From JAJRVH01 sp964505995 (lineage in GTDB: Bacteria; Pseudomonadota; Zetaproteobacteria; Mariprofundales; Mariprofundaceae), in assembly GCA_964505995.1 (NCBI GenBank), contig CAZDLB010000051.1, forward strand, positions 1 through 12,644: a stretch of DNA of 12,644 nucleotides, in the 5' to 3' direction. The notes beneath the pieces are model-generated. The model was not told the origin of the DNA. It made no database searches and saw nothing but the letters and a program-made list of their open reading frames with translations. Of the stretch, positions 6,375 to 12,644 are shown piece by piece. Positions within the stretch are counted from its first letter, which is position 1, and each line of letters opens with the position of its first letter. Made by a program: the position numbers and the translations under genes.

Positions 6375-7850
6375 TCAGGAGTCCAGGCGATAGTTCGGGG
6401 CTTCCTCGGTGATCGTGACATCATGCACGTGGCTCTCGCGGAGCCCCGCGCCGGTAATGCGCACGAAACGGGCACGCTCATGCATCTCGGCAATCGAGCC
6501 TGCGCCGACATAGCCCATCGAGGCCCGGAGGCCGCCAACCAGCTGATGCAGGATGTCGCTGAGCGCGCCCTTGTAGGCCACGCGCCCTTCGATGCCCTCC
6601 GGAACGAGCTTCATCGCCTCGTCCACATCGCCCTGGAAGTAGCGATCCTTGCTCCCCTGCTTCATCGCGCCGATCGAACCCATGCCGCGATAGGCCTTGT
6701 AGGTACGTCCCTGATAGAGAATCTTCTCGCCCGGCGCCTCCTCGGTACCGGCGAACATCGAGCCGAACATGCAGGTGGATGCGCCGGCCGCGATCGCCTT
6801 GGCGAAATCGCCGGAGAACTTGATGCCGCCATCGGCAATCACCGGCACACCGAGTTTCCGCGCCTCGGCTGCGCACTGCATGATCGCCGTCAGCTGCGGC
6901 ACACCGACACCGGCGATCATGCGCGTCGTGCAGATCGAACCGGGCCCGATGCCGACCTTGACCGCATCGGCCCCGGCATCGGCCAGATCGCGCACGGCCT
7001 CGGCAGTGGCAATGTTGCCGCCGATGACCTGGATATCATCGCCATGCTGCCGCTTGATCTCGCGCACCTGCTCGATCACGCCCCTGGAATGCCCATGCGC
7101 GGTATCGACGACAATCACATCCACGCCAACCGCCATCAGGGCCTCGAAACGCTCAAGCTCCTTCTCGCCCACGCCGATCGCCGCGCCAACCAGCAGGCGC
7201 CCCAGATCATCGCGGACGGCATGCGGGAACGCCGTCGCCTTCTCGATGTCGCGCACGGTGATCATGCCCTGCAGCCGTCCTTCATCATCGACGATGGGAA
7301 GCTTTTCGATGCGATGCTCGCGGAACAGATCCTTGCAGGTCTCCAGATCGGTGCCCGGGCGCACGCTGACGAGCCGCTCCAGCCCGGTCATCATCTCGGA
7401 TACCGGACGGGCCGGATCGCGTTCGAAACGAATGTCGCGATTGGTGATGATGCCGGCAAGCTTGCCGTCCTTGCCGATGACCGGGAAGCCGGAAAAGCCG
7501 TTTTCACGCGCCAGCCGCTGCACATCGGCCAGCCTCATGTCCTCGCTGACCGTCAGCGGATCCTGCACGACGCCGGCCTCGTAGCGCTTGACCCGGCGCA
7601 CCTCGGACGCCTGCTGCTCGGGTGTCAGGTTCTTGTGGATGATGCCGATACCGCCTTCCTGGGCCAGCGCAATCGACGTGCCGGATTCGGTCACGGTATC
7701 CATGGCTGCGGACAGAACCGGGATATTCAGGCGGATCTTCTTCGTCAGCTGCGAGGAGGTATCGGCCGTGCGCGGCAGTACCCGGCTGGCCTGGGGCACC
7801 AGCAGCACATCATCGAATGTCAGACCCTCGCCAATCACCAGCTCGCTCAT
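6375..7850 (-). CDS. guaB: IMP dehydrogenase
   Basis: Oxidises IMP to XMP using NAD+, the committed step to guanine nucleotides. It has 491 residues (E. coli 488). The TIM-barrel core is split by a CBS-domain pair at about 94-205, seen in DPLTVSEDM, FPVIGKDGKLAGIITNRDI and LPIVDDEGRLQGMITVRDI. The catalytic loop IGPGSICTTR carries Cys307; YRGMGSIGAM and the flap R403-Y404 (KDRYFQ) are intact. ATG at 7850 is preceded by GGAGGT nine bases away. It is followed by guaA 52 bases on. Confidence 0.99.
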   Translation of the reverse strand: MSELVIGEGLTFDDVLLVPQASRVLPRTADTSSQLTKKIRLNIPVLSAAMDTVTESGTSIALAQEGGIGIIHKNLTPEQQASEVRRVKRYEAGVVQDPLTVSEDMRLADVQRLARENGFSGFPVIGKDGKLAGIITNRDIRFERDPARPVSEMMTGLERLVSVRPGTDLETCKDLFREHRIEKLPIVDDEGRLQGMITVRDIEKATAFPHAVRDDLGRLLVGAAIGVGEKELERFEALMAVGVDVIVVDTAHGHSRGVIEQVREIKRQHGDDIQVIGGNIATAEAVRDLADAGADAVKVGIGPGSICTTRMIAGVGVPQLTAIMQCAAEARKLGVPVIADGGIKFSGDFAKAIAAGASTCMFGSMFAGTEEAPGEKILYQGRTYKAYRGMGSIGAMKQGSKDRYFQGDVDEAMKLVPEGIEGRVAYKGALSDILHQLVGGLRASMGYVGAGSIAEMHERARFVRITGAGLRESHVHDVTITEEAPNYRLDS

Positions 7851-7882
7851 GCGTCTCGCACCTCCGTTTCAGGAAGCGCCGC

Positions 7883-7911
7883 ATGATAGCCGAAAGAGAC
7901 GATGCATTAAA
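7883..7911 (-). promoter_or_regulatory. Candidate promoter of guaBA
   Basis: Minus strand: -10 box TATCAT at 7883-7888 (5 of 6), 17-base spacer, and a weak -35 TTTAAT at 7906-7911. It sits in the 74-base gap after the PilZ-like gene and would give a short leader containing GGAGGT before guaB. No terminator separates it from the gene upstream. Confidence 0.45.
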
Positions 7912-7924
7912 GCGATGGCCCGGA

Positions 7925-9574
7925 CTACAGCAGCGATTCCGCCTGCACCGTGAAATAATGGCCATCCACCTGGTCGAAACTGAGCTCACACAGGCTGTAA
8001 TTCGGCCCGCGGGCCTTCACCCGGGCCACATGACAGCGAATCCCCTCGCCCTCGAACAGATAGATCAGCGACGCGCCCGGCTGCATGTCGCCAAACGGGA
8101 ACCAGACAAGTTTCGGGTTCGTTTCCTCAAACAGCAGCGAGCAGCGGCGCGACATCGGAACGGACTGGTCACCGACCAGCATGCCCCGGGTCGGACGCAG
8201 CGCCCCACGGACGAACTCGATGCCCAGGCTCTGTTCCCCGGGCTTGCTCTCCCGAAACCAGCGCACGATGGCCAGTGGGCTGCCGATCCGCTGCCCCACC
8301 CAGCGGATGCCGATCAGTGCGCCGCACCGGATATCCCCCCAGGATTGACCCAGGCGCTGCAGGGCCGCGCCACCCTCCGAGATGTTGACGACGGACCAGG
8401 CCTGGCGCTTCTCCGCATCGGTGAGCATCTCGTCACTCAACCCCGGGCCGGCGGTCGAAAAACGATCGAACGCTTCGCTCATGTTCGTTTCGATCAGTGC
8501 TCTGGCCCCCTCGACGCGATGCCGGGCATTGCGGCGACTGATCGACTGCAGCGAATGGCGAATCACCGCCGTACCCTGCATGATCTGGCGATAACGCTTC
8601 TCGGTCATCAGCAGCTTGCCGTGCTCCTCACGCCGGCCGTTGATCCCGGTCTGCCGAACCTTCCGGGCCAGCTTCAGGTCCCGATTGATGCCGGCCAGCA
8701 ACGCATCCAGCGGCATGACGATCACATCATGCTCCGCCTTCCCGGGCAGGCGGGTCATCTTCATTGGCGGCAGATGCGGCTGCGTAATCGAGCTCAGCAG
8801 ATAGACATTGGCCGCGGCCGGCAACGCTCGCCCGCGGGCATAGAGCTCCGGCGTGACGCGTTCACAGTAGCGCCGGAGCTCCTGACGAATCATCTGCTGC
8901 TGCTCGTCGCTGCGCGCATACATGTCCATGCAGCGCAAGAGCTCATGCGCTGCAACCGCCGTGCGCAGACGATGCACCCCCTCGCTGCAGGACTCCCCGA
9001 CCGTCGGCGCGATCAGCAGTCCCAGGCGCATCAGATCCAGCGCCTGGCGCATCGCGATGACATGCGGCGCACGATGCTGCCGCAAGGTGTCGAACAGAAG
9101 CTGTTCAGCCAGCTCCAGCGCATTGGCGATCAGATCGACGAGCACGCCCCGGTATTCCGGCCGCTTCCTCGCCTCGCGCTGCACAAGCTGGATGCCGATC
9201 TTGTGGGCATTGAGCACCTGTGAGGTCATCTCGGCATCGAAAAGGTCCAGATGCCTTTCCAGCGCCCCCAGCACCTTCAGACGAAAATGCAGCGGAAAAA
9301 GCGGATTGGCATTGATGACGGCGAGATAGCGCTTGATCATCGCGCGCAGCTCGTCACGCAGCCGCGCGTCCGGCGCCATCACATACTCGCGCAGCCGGTT
9401 CTCGATCGTGGCAAACTTCAGCCGGATGCTGTCGGTCAGCAGCTCCATTTTGCCCAGTTCCAGCTTCTGCGGATGCAGCCGCAGATCCCGCTCCAACTCG
9501 AAGGAGACGGACTGCATCAGCTCCTGGAAGTCCTCGCTGCCCTGTGACTCCCCTGTGATTCGATCATCCTGCAT
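7925..9574 (-). CDS. Large PilZ-like domain protein, function unknown
   Basis: A 549-residue soluble protein with no signal peptide or membrane segment. Residues 1-385 are mostly helical and rich in Arg, Leu and Glu. Residues 386-460 resemble a PilZ beta-barrel: NISEGG at 397-402 fits the [D/N]xSxxG motif, followed by strands around CGALIGIRW and SPLAIVRWFRES, then SLGIEFVRG. A second small beta-rich module follows at 477-533 (CSLLFEE through LCELSF). This layout recalls large PilZ-containing proteins of other proteobacteria that are annotated as c-di-GMP-binding. However, the RxxxR ligand motif that normally lies well before the NxSxxG is not evident; only Arg390 is near. Ligand binding is therefore uncertain. 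ATG at 9574 is fixed by an in-frame TGA three codons upstream; the ribosome site (GGTGA) is weak. It lies between the lipoprotein gene and guaB. Confidence 0.85.
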   Translation of the reverse strand: MQDDRITGESQGSEDFQELMQSVSFELERDLRLHPQKLELGKMELLTDSIRLKFATIENRLREYVMAPDARLRDELRAMIKRYLAVINANPLFPLHFRLKVLGALERHLDLFDAEMTSQVLNAHKIGIQLVQREARKRPEYRGVLVDLIANALELAEQLLFDTLRQHRAPHVIAMRQALDLMRLGLLIAPTVGESCSEGVHRLRTAVAAHELLRCMDMYARSDEQQQMIRQELRRYCERVTPELYARGRALPAAANVYLLSSITQPHLPPMKMTRLPGKAEHDVIVMPLDALLAGINRDLKLARKVRQTGINGRREEHGKLLMTEKRYRQIMQGTAVIRHSLQSISRRNARHRVEGARALIETNMSEAFDRFSTAGPGLSDEMLTDAEKRQAWSVVNISEGGAALQRLGQSWGDIRCGALIGIRWVGQRIGSPLAIVRWFRESKPGEQSLGIEFVRGALRPTRGMLVGDQSVPMSRRCSLLFEETNPKLVWFPFGDMQPGASLIYLFEGEGIRCHVARVKARGPNYSLCELSFDQVDGHYFTVQAESLL

Positions 9575-9666
9575 GCTGCTTCACCATATCTCTGCCCGTT
9601 AAGCATCTATCGGCACAATGAAGCGGAGATTAAGGATTCAGGCCATGGGCCCCGAACCCAGATCGC

Positions 9667-9688
9667 TCCGGGGGCCAGGACCCCCGGA
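9667..9688. terminator. Strong GC hairpin after the lipoprotein gene, no U tract
   Basis: An 8-bp perfect inverted repeat TCCGGGGG / CCCCCGGA (9667-9674 and 9681-9688) with a 6-base loop stands 23 bases beyond the lipoprotein stop. Neither strand has a T-run after the stem, so it is not a classic intrinsic terminator. It may protect the mRNA 3' end or help Rho-dependent or L-shaped termination. Confidence 0.4.
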
Positions 9689-9710
9689 CCCGATCCGTCG
9701 AACGAAGCGC

Positions 9711-10328
9711 TCAATCATCCTCGTAGCGATCGTCCCGGTGCCACTCATCGTCCTCATGTTCGTCGCGGTATTCATGTTTGTGATGACCGCGATGCTCATG
9801 ATGCATTCGGCGATGATGGCGGAAGCCACGCTCCAGCCGGGCCAGATTCCTGCGCGCCGGCACATAGTCGGGATCGATACGCAGCGCATGGCGGAAATGC
9901 GCGGCCGCCTCGCGGTAATCGCCACGCTCGCCGCGAAGCATCAGGGCCACGCCCAGATCGTTGTGGGCTGCCGGGTTCTGCGGGCACAGCCGCAGCCCCT
10001 CGCGCATCAGCGCGATCTTGCGATCGAGGTTGCGTGCCCGGGCCGCACGGTCGAAATAGGACTGGCCACGGGCGCATGAACGCCGGTGATAGCGCGGCTC
10101 GCTCGGAACGACCCGGTCCTCGGCACCTTCGGCCAGCACCGCCCCGGCCAGGCCGCCGATCACACCCCCGATGACCGCGCCCTCGGCGACGCGATTGCTC
10201 TGCGCTCCGATCACGGCGCCCGCCGTGGCGCCAATGATGGCTCCGCTTGTTGCCGCTCGCTCCTGATGGGCCGTCGCACAGCCACTGATCATGCCGATGG
10301 CCGCCAGCCACAGTATCCAATGTCTCAT
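9711..10328 (-). CDS. Glycine-zipper/TPR lipoprotein with His-Asp-Glu tail
   Basis: A 205-residue probable outer-membrane or periplasmic lipoprotein. The signal peptide ends in lipobox ISGC with Cys17. A glycine-zipper segment at about 29-69 (repeating GAxxG and GGxxGG with short aliphatic residues) could pack as a helical hairpin in a membrane. Residues 88-166 look like one to two TPR units (DLGVALMLRG, YREAAAHFRHALRIDPDYVPARRNLARL). The last 35 residues hold ten His and thirteen Asp/Glu, suggesting metal binding. ATG at 10328 follows AAGGAGG at good spacing. No specific function is recognised. It sits between the cyclase and the PilZ-like gene. Two internal cysteines (C85, C115) could form a disulfide. 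Confidence 0.88.
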   Translation of the reverse strand: MRHWILWLAAIGMISGCATAHQERAATSGAIIGATAGAVIGAQSNRVAEGAVIGGVIGGLAGAVLAEGAEDRVVPSEPRYHRRSCARGQSYFDRAARARNLDRKIALMREGLRLCPQNPAAHNDLGVALMLRGERGDYREAAAHFRHALRIDPDYVPARRNLARLERGFRHHRRMHHEHRGHHKHEYRDEHEDDEWHRDDRYEDD

Positions 10329-10360
10329 CGTCTGCCTCCTTGGTTTGCGTTCTGGATCTC

Positions 10361-10388
10361 AGACTAGGGCCGATTCCGGAACCGGCAA
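10361..10388 (-). promoter_or_regulatory. Candidate promoter with embedded 18-bp dyad, lipoprotein gene
   Basis: Minus strand: possible -35 TTGCCG at 10383-10388, 16 bases, and a poor -10 TAGTCT at 10361-10366. Between them lies an 18-bp near-perfect dyad at 10369-10386 (GCCGGTTCCGGAATCGGC on the minus strand, one mismatched pair). The dyad is seen directly; its use as an operator is inferred. Confidence 0.35.
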
Positions 10389-10440
10389 CGTGCAAATCCT
10401 GCTTCCTGCGGCGGAATTCATTGCCCGTCCCGTATTGACC

Positions 10441-11283
10441 CTAGTGGAAGATATGCTTCAGCCGCGTCGCCAGACTGGATTCCAGTCCCAGCTCCTTCGG
10501 TGAAACCTCATACAGCGTGCTTACGCCCACGCCCTTCAGCGTCACATTCTTCGGCGGTCCGATCAGGATATCGCCGGAATAGTCGCGGATCTTCGTATGG
10601 ATCAGGCCATAGACGATCTCGTCGATCAGGATCTGGTTGCGCAGGGCCGTGCTCTGGATGCGCGCGCCCTTGTCCATCGCATGGCCGATATAGTCCTGCG
10701 TCTCGCCGGGAATCTCCTTCACATAGCCGCAGGTAATGCCGATGCGATAATCCATCGAGCCGACGAGCTTCTTCAGCTTCTTGCGGCCGGCCGCGATGCT
10801 GCGCTTGGTCAGCAGCGCCGCCAGCACCGCGTCGATGGCCGTCTCGAAGACCGCCATGATGCCGTCCCCCAGACGCTTGACCACCTGCCCGTGGTAGCGT
10901 CGGACCGCATGCTCGCAGATGTCGCAGAAAAGGCGGTTGCGCATGTAGCCCTTCGTGTGCCCCATGTTCTTCTTGTATTCGGTTGAGCTTTCGAGATCGG
11001 TGAACATGATGCATTTGTAGTGATCCTGGGTCGTCGCAATCATGCGCGCCACTTCCTCGATGATGACATCGATGTTCAGCGGCTCCCGGTCCACGCGGCT
11101 GGCCGGCCTCGATGCTGCCAGCTGCGGCAACACGGAAAGATCGCCCGAGGCCAGCAGCTGCAGCGTCGAGTCGTCCTTCATCGCCTTCTCGATCTCCTCG
11201 GCCGCATCCTTGCCGGTTGCCGTCTTCTTGGCCTCAAGGTCGATCACATCCTCTTCACCGTTGCCTTTCGCACCCTTCGCCAT
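10441..11283 (-). CDS. Class III adenylate/guanylate cyclase, soluble
   Basis: A 280-residue cytoplasmic protein with a polar N-terminus (1-70) and one catalytic class III cyclase domain (about 85-260). Metal-binding Asp96 is in FTDLESST and Asp140 in RLGDG. Lys136 (VVKRLGDG) and Asp197 (QDYIG) occupy the base-recognition positions and suggest ATP rather than GTP. Arg208 of the transition-state pair is kept, but the usual Asn is Asp204 (AMDKGAR instead of VNxAAR). No membrane segment, HAMP or response-regulator domain is present, so the input signal is unclear. ATG at 11283 was chosen because AGGAGG lies eight bases upstream; ATG at 11289 is too close to it, and longer starts would run through the tRNA terminator. 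Activity is likely, given the metal and base residues, but not certain. Confidence 0.92.
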   Translation of the reverse strand: MAKGAKGNGEEDVIDLEAKKTATGKDAAEEIEKAMKDDSTLQLLASGDLSVLPQLAASRPASRVDREPLNIDVIIEEVARMIATTQDHYKCIMFTDLESSTEYKKNMGHTKGYMRNRLFCDICEHAVRRYHGQVVKRLGDGIMAVFETAIDAVLAALLTKRSIAAGRKKLKKLVGSMDYRIGITCGYVKEIPGETQDYIGHAMDKGARIQSTALRNQILIDEIVYGLIHTKIRDYSGDILIGPPKNVTLKGVGVSTLYEVSPKELGLESSLATRLKHIFH

Positions 11284-11308
11284 CCACATGACCTCCTCTG
11301 TCCCTGCA

Positions 11309-11337
11309 AGCATAGCGCAAAACCGGCCCGATGCCGA
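11309..11337 (-). promoter_or_regulatory. Candidate promoter of the cyclase gene
   Basis: Minus strand: -35 TCGGCA (11332-11337, 4 of 6), a 17-base spacer, and -10 TATGCT (11309-11314, 4 of 6). It lies between the tRNA terminator and the AGGAGG ribosome site and is the only reasonable sigma70 match there. Confidence 0.45.
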
Positions 11338-11382
11338 GTCCGGCCCCGGTTGCGGGAAGGAATGCTGCATGTTGAACGGGCG

Positions 11383-11417
11383 AAAAAAGTGATGCGGCTC
11401 GCAGGGCAAGCCGCATC
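11383..11417 (-). terminator. Intrinsic terminator of the tRNA-Pro unit
   Basis: A perfect 9-bp stem GATGCGGCT / AGCCGCATC (11409-11417 with 11391-11399) encloses a 9-base loop. It is followed on the minus strand by AC and six T (11383-11388). It lies 24 bases after the tRNA 3' end and in front of the cyclase promoter. Confidence 0.9.
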
Positions 11418-11440
11418 CATGATTGACATGTCAGGAAAAA

Positions 11441-11517
11441 TGGTCGGGGTGAGAGGGTTCGAACCTCCGACCTTACCGTCCCGAACGGTACGCGCTACCA
11501 GGCTGCGCCACACCCCG
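11441..11517 (-). tRNA. tRNA-Pro (anticodon CGG)
   Basis: The 77-base gene folds as a full cloverleaf. The acceptor stem CGGGGTG pairs with CACCCCG and starts with the C1-G72 pair typical of bacterial tRNA-Pro. The D-stem is GCGC/GCGC. The anticodon arm TACCG-TTCGGGA-CGGTA has anticodon CGG at 11483-11481. A 5-base variable loop and the T-arm GGAGG-TTCGAAC-CCTCT follow. The discriminator A and CCA end are encoded. It reads CCG codons. G37 follows the anticodon, so this tRNA is a TrmD substrate. Confidence 0.98.
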
Positions 11518-11531
11518 AATGCATACAGATC

Positions 11532-11557
11532 GCGGGATAGAACCGACTGCATCCCGC
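11532..11557 (-). other. Hairpin in the tRNA-Pro precursor leader
   Basis: A 7-bp inverted repeat GCGGGAT / ATCCCGC (11551-11557 with 11532-11538) with a 12-base loop lies between the tRNA promoter and the mature 5' end. It may guide 5' processing of the precursor. Confidence 0.5.
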
Positions 11558-11567
11558 AGGGGCGCGC

Positions 11568-11596
11568 ATCATAGAAGGATGTTTCCGGCTGCGCAA
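11568..11596 (-). promoter_or_regulatory. Sigma70-type promoter of tRNA-Pro
   Basis: Minus strand: -35 TTGCGC (11591-11596), 17 bases, -10 TATGAT (11568-11573), followed by the G/C-only discriminator GCGCGCCCC. GC-rich discriminators are typical of stable-RNA promoters under stringent (ppGpp) control. The -35 lies within a 6-bp hairpin CTGCGC/GCGCAG (11589-11608) just past the ispB-type stop. Confidence 0.75.
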
Positions 11597-11609
11597 GAGT
11601 GAGCGCAGA

Positions 11610-12596
11610 TCAGTACGGCCTGCGAGCGGAGAAATCGGCCAGCTCGACCAGCAGCTGGCGAATCCCGGCATCGCCATACTGCCCGAGCGCGGCCTTGGCC
11701 TGTTCCGCGTAATCGGCCGCCCGCTGCATGGCATGCTCGGAACCACGATGTCTGGCCACACGATCCCGCACCCAGGATCGCTCATCGCCCTCATAACCGC
11801 CCCGCTCGGCAATCTGCTCGACCTTGCGGCGCAACTCGGCATCCGCCTGCATCGCATGGATCAGCGGCAGCGTGATCTTGCCTTCCTCGAGATCATGCCC
11901 GACCGGCTTGCCGGCCGTTTCGGCCTCGGCCAGGTAGTCCAGCGCATCATCCATCAGCTGGAAGGCCACGCCCAGGCACATGCCGTACACGGCCAGTCTC
12001 TCGACAACCTCGTCATCCTGACCGGCCACGCTGGCGCCGACCTCGGTCGCGGCCCTGAACAGCACCGCGGTCTTGCGCTCGATGACCTCCAGGCATTCGG
12101 CCTCGGTCATCTCCAGATGGAAGGTGCGCGAAAGCTGCAGCACCTCACCCTCGGCCAGCGCATTGGTGACATCGCTCATCAGCTTCAGCATCGCCATGTC
12201 ACCATCGGCCACCATCATCTGGAAGGCACGGGAGAAAAGATAGTCGCCGACGAGCACGCTGGCCTGATTGCCCCATACCCCGTTGGCCGACGGCGCGCCC
12301 CGCCGCTGGTCGGACGAATCCACGACATCGTCATGCAGCAGCGATGCGGTATGGATGAATTCCACGACCACCGCCAGCGGGATATGCCGATCCCCTTCAT
12401 AGCCGAAAAGCCTGGCAGCCAGCAGGCACAGCAGCGGCCGCAGCCGCTTGCCGCCGCTGTTGACGATGTAATGGCCGATGGCCGGGATCATCATGATATC
12501 GGACTGCAGGTTCTCACGGATGCAGTCGTTGACGCGCTGCATGTCGTCGCGGCAGATCTCCTGGGCGGCTTTCAGTGGATGGGTGGACTGGCTCAC
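11610..12596 (-). CDS. ispB: Polyprenyl (octaprenyl-type) diphosphate synthase
   Basis: Trans-prenyltransferase that elongates farnesyl diphosphate with isopentenyl units to make the side chain of ubiquinone or menaquinone. It has 328 residues (E. coli IspB 323). GGKRLRP is at 48-54, the first Asp-rich motif DDVVD at 89-93, the second DDALD at 216-220, with FQLMDD and GHDLEEGKITLPLIHAM around it. The residues five and four before the first motif (Ala84-Ser85 in HTASLLHDD) are small, as in long-chain enzymes, fitting a product of C40 or so. The start is GTG at 12596, aligning with the E. coli N-terminus. No Shine-Dalgarno is visible and a promoter lies immediately upstream. Chain length is inferred, so ispB is a family-level name. 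Confidence 0.95.
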   Translation of the reverse strand: MSQSTHPLKAAQEICRDDMQRVNDCIRENLQSDIMMIPAIGHYIVNSGGKRLRPLLCLLAARLFGYEGDRHIPLAVVVEFIHTASLLHDDVVDSSDQRRGAPSANGVWGNQASVLVGDYLFSRAFQMMVADGDMAMLKLMSDVTNALAEGEVLQLSRTFHLEMTEAECLEVIERKTAVLFRAATEVGASVAGQDDEVVERLAVYGMCLGVAFQLMDDALDYLAEAETAGKPVGHDLEEGKITLPLIHAMQADAELRRKVEQIAERGGYEGDERSWVRDRVARHRGSEHAMQRAADYAEQAKAALGQYGDAGIRQLLVELADFSARRPY

Positions 12597-12605
12597 AATG
12601 GCTGC

Positions 12606-12633
12606 ATCGTACGAAGCGCTTGCGGGCGGTCAA
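12606..12633 (-). promoter_or_regulatory. Promoter of the prenyl synthase gene, near-leaderless
   Basis: Minus strand: -35 TTGACC (12628-12633, 5 of 6), 16 bases, -10 TACGAT (12606-12611, 4 of 6). Transcription would start near 12599-12598, only two or three bases before the GTG start codon. Confidence 0.6.
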
Positions 12634-12644
12634 GCATTGGCCCT

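Noticed and set aside
6279..7886. 535-codon open frame on the plus strand
   Set aside because: It is antisense to guaB, whose protein is unmistakable. The frame is open because of GC-rich codon bias; its His/Arg/Ala-rich translation shows no domain.
7817..9223. 468-codon open frame on the plus strand
   Set aside because: It lies antisense to the PilZ-like gene and has the low-complexity His/Gln/Arg composition typical of shadow frames. The minus-strand frame has a coherent PilZ-like motif and a bounded start.
9711..9830. Repeat array or CRISPR-like pattern in the lipoprotein tail region
   Set aside because: The repeated look comes from His, Asp and Glu codons; there are no equal-length repeats with unique spacers.
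11284..11409. Longer cyclase start at 11409
   Set aside because: It would lie inside the tRNA terminator stem and upstream of the likely promoter. AGGAGG fits ATG at 11283.
11441..11517. tRNA-Pro as a phage or island attachment site
   Set aside because: No integrase, no repeated tRNA 3' end and no foreign gene content is visible on either side.

Overview
The window looks like chromosomal core genome from a GC-rich member of the Pseudomonadota. The basis is the gene content (rpsP-rimM-trmD, ffh, guaB-guaA, an ispB-type prenyl synthase, a Mip/FkpA-like lipoprotein) and protein lengths close to the E. coli versions. I cannot place it more finely; a gamma-, acidithiobacilli- or zeta-type lineage would all fit. 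Every gene I can support lies on the minus strand, so transcription runs from high to low coordinates. No insertion sequence, phage gene, CRISPR array or rRNA gene is visible.

From the right edge leftward, in transcription order: a polyprenyl diphosphate synthase (12596-11610) starts with GTG almost on top of its own promoter. It is followed by a stand-alone tRNA-Pro(CGG) unit with its own sigma70-type promoter, a hairpin leader and an intrinsic terminator. A soluble class III nucleotide cyclase (11283-10441) follows, then a glycine-zipper/TPR lipoprotein with a His/Asp/Glu-rich tail (10328-9711) and a large PilZ-like protein (9574-7925). guaB and guaA, the IMP-to-GMP branch of purine synthesis, complete this stretch.

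The left half is an RNA, ribosome and export block. An FKBP-type prolyl isomerase lipoprotein (4680-3925) is separated by one base from ffh, the SRP GTPase. Then a clear promoter starts rpsP-rimM-trmD, followed by an RsmB/NOP-family RNA m5C methyltransferase that overlaps trmD and runs off the left edge. The usual neighbour of trmD, rplS, is not directly behind it here.

The less ordinary points are these: rimM has no AUG/GUG/UUG near its N-terminus and probably starts with CUG behind a good Shine-Dalgarno; S16 has an unusually long charged tail; the cyclase has Asp where family members have the transition-state Asn; and the lipoprotein promoter region holds an 18-bp dyad. The cluster cyclase - lipoprotein - PilZ-like - guaB - guaA is suggestive of nucleotide signalling beside GTP supply, but that link is inference. 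I found no clearly new defence or mobile system.
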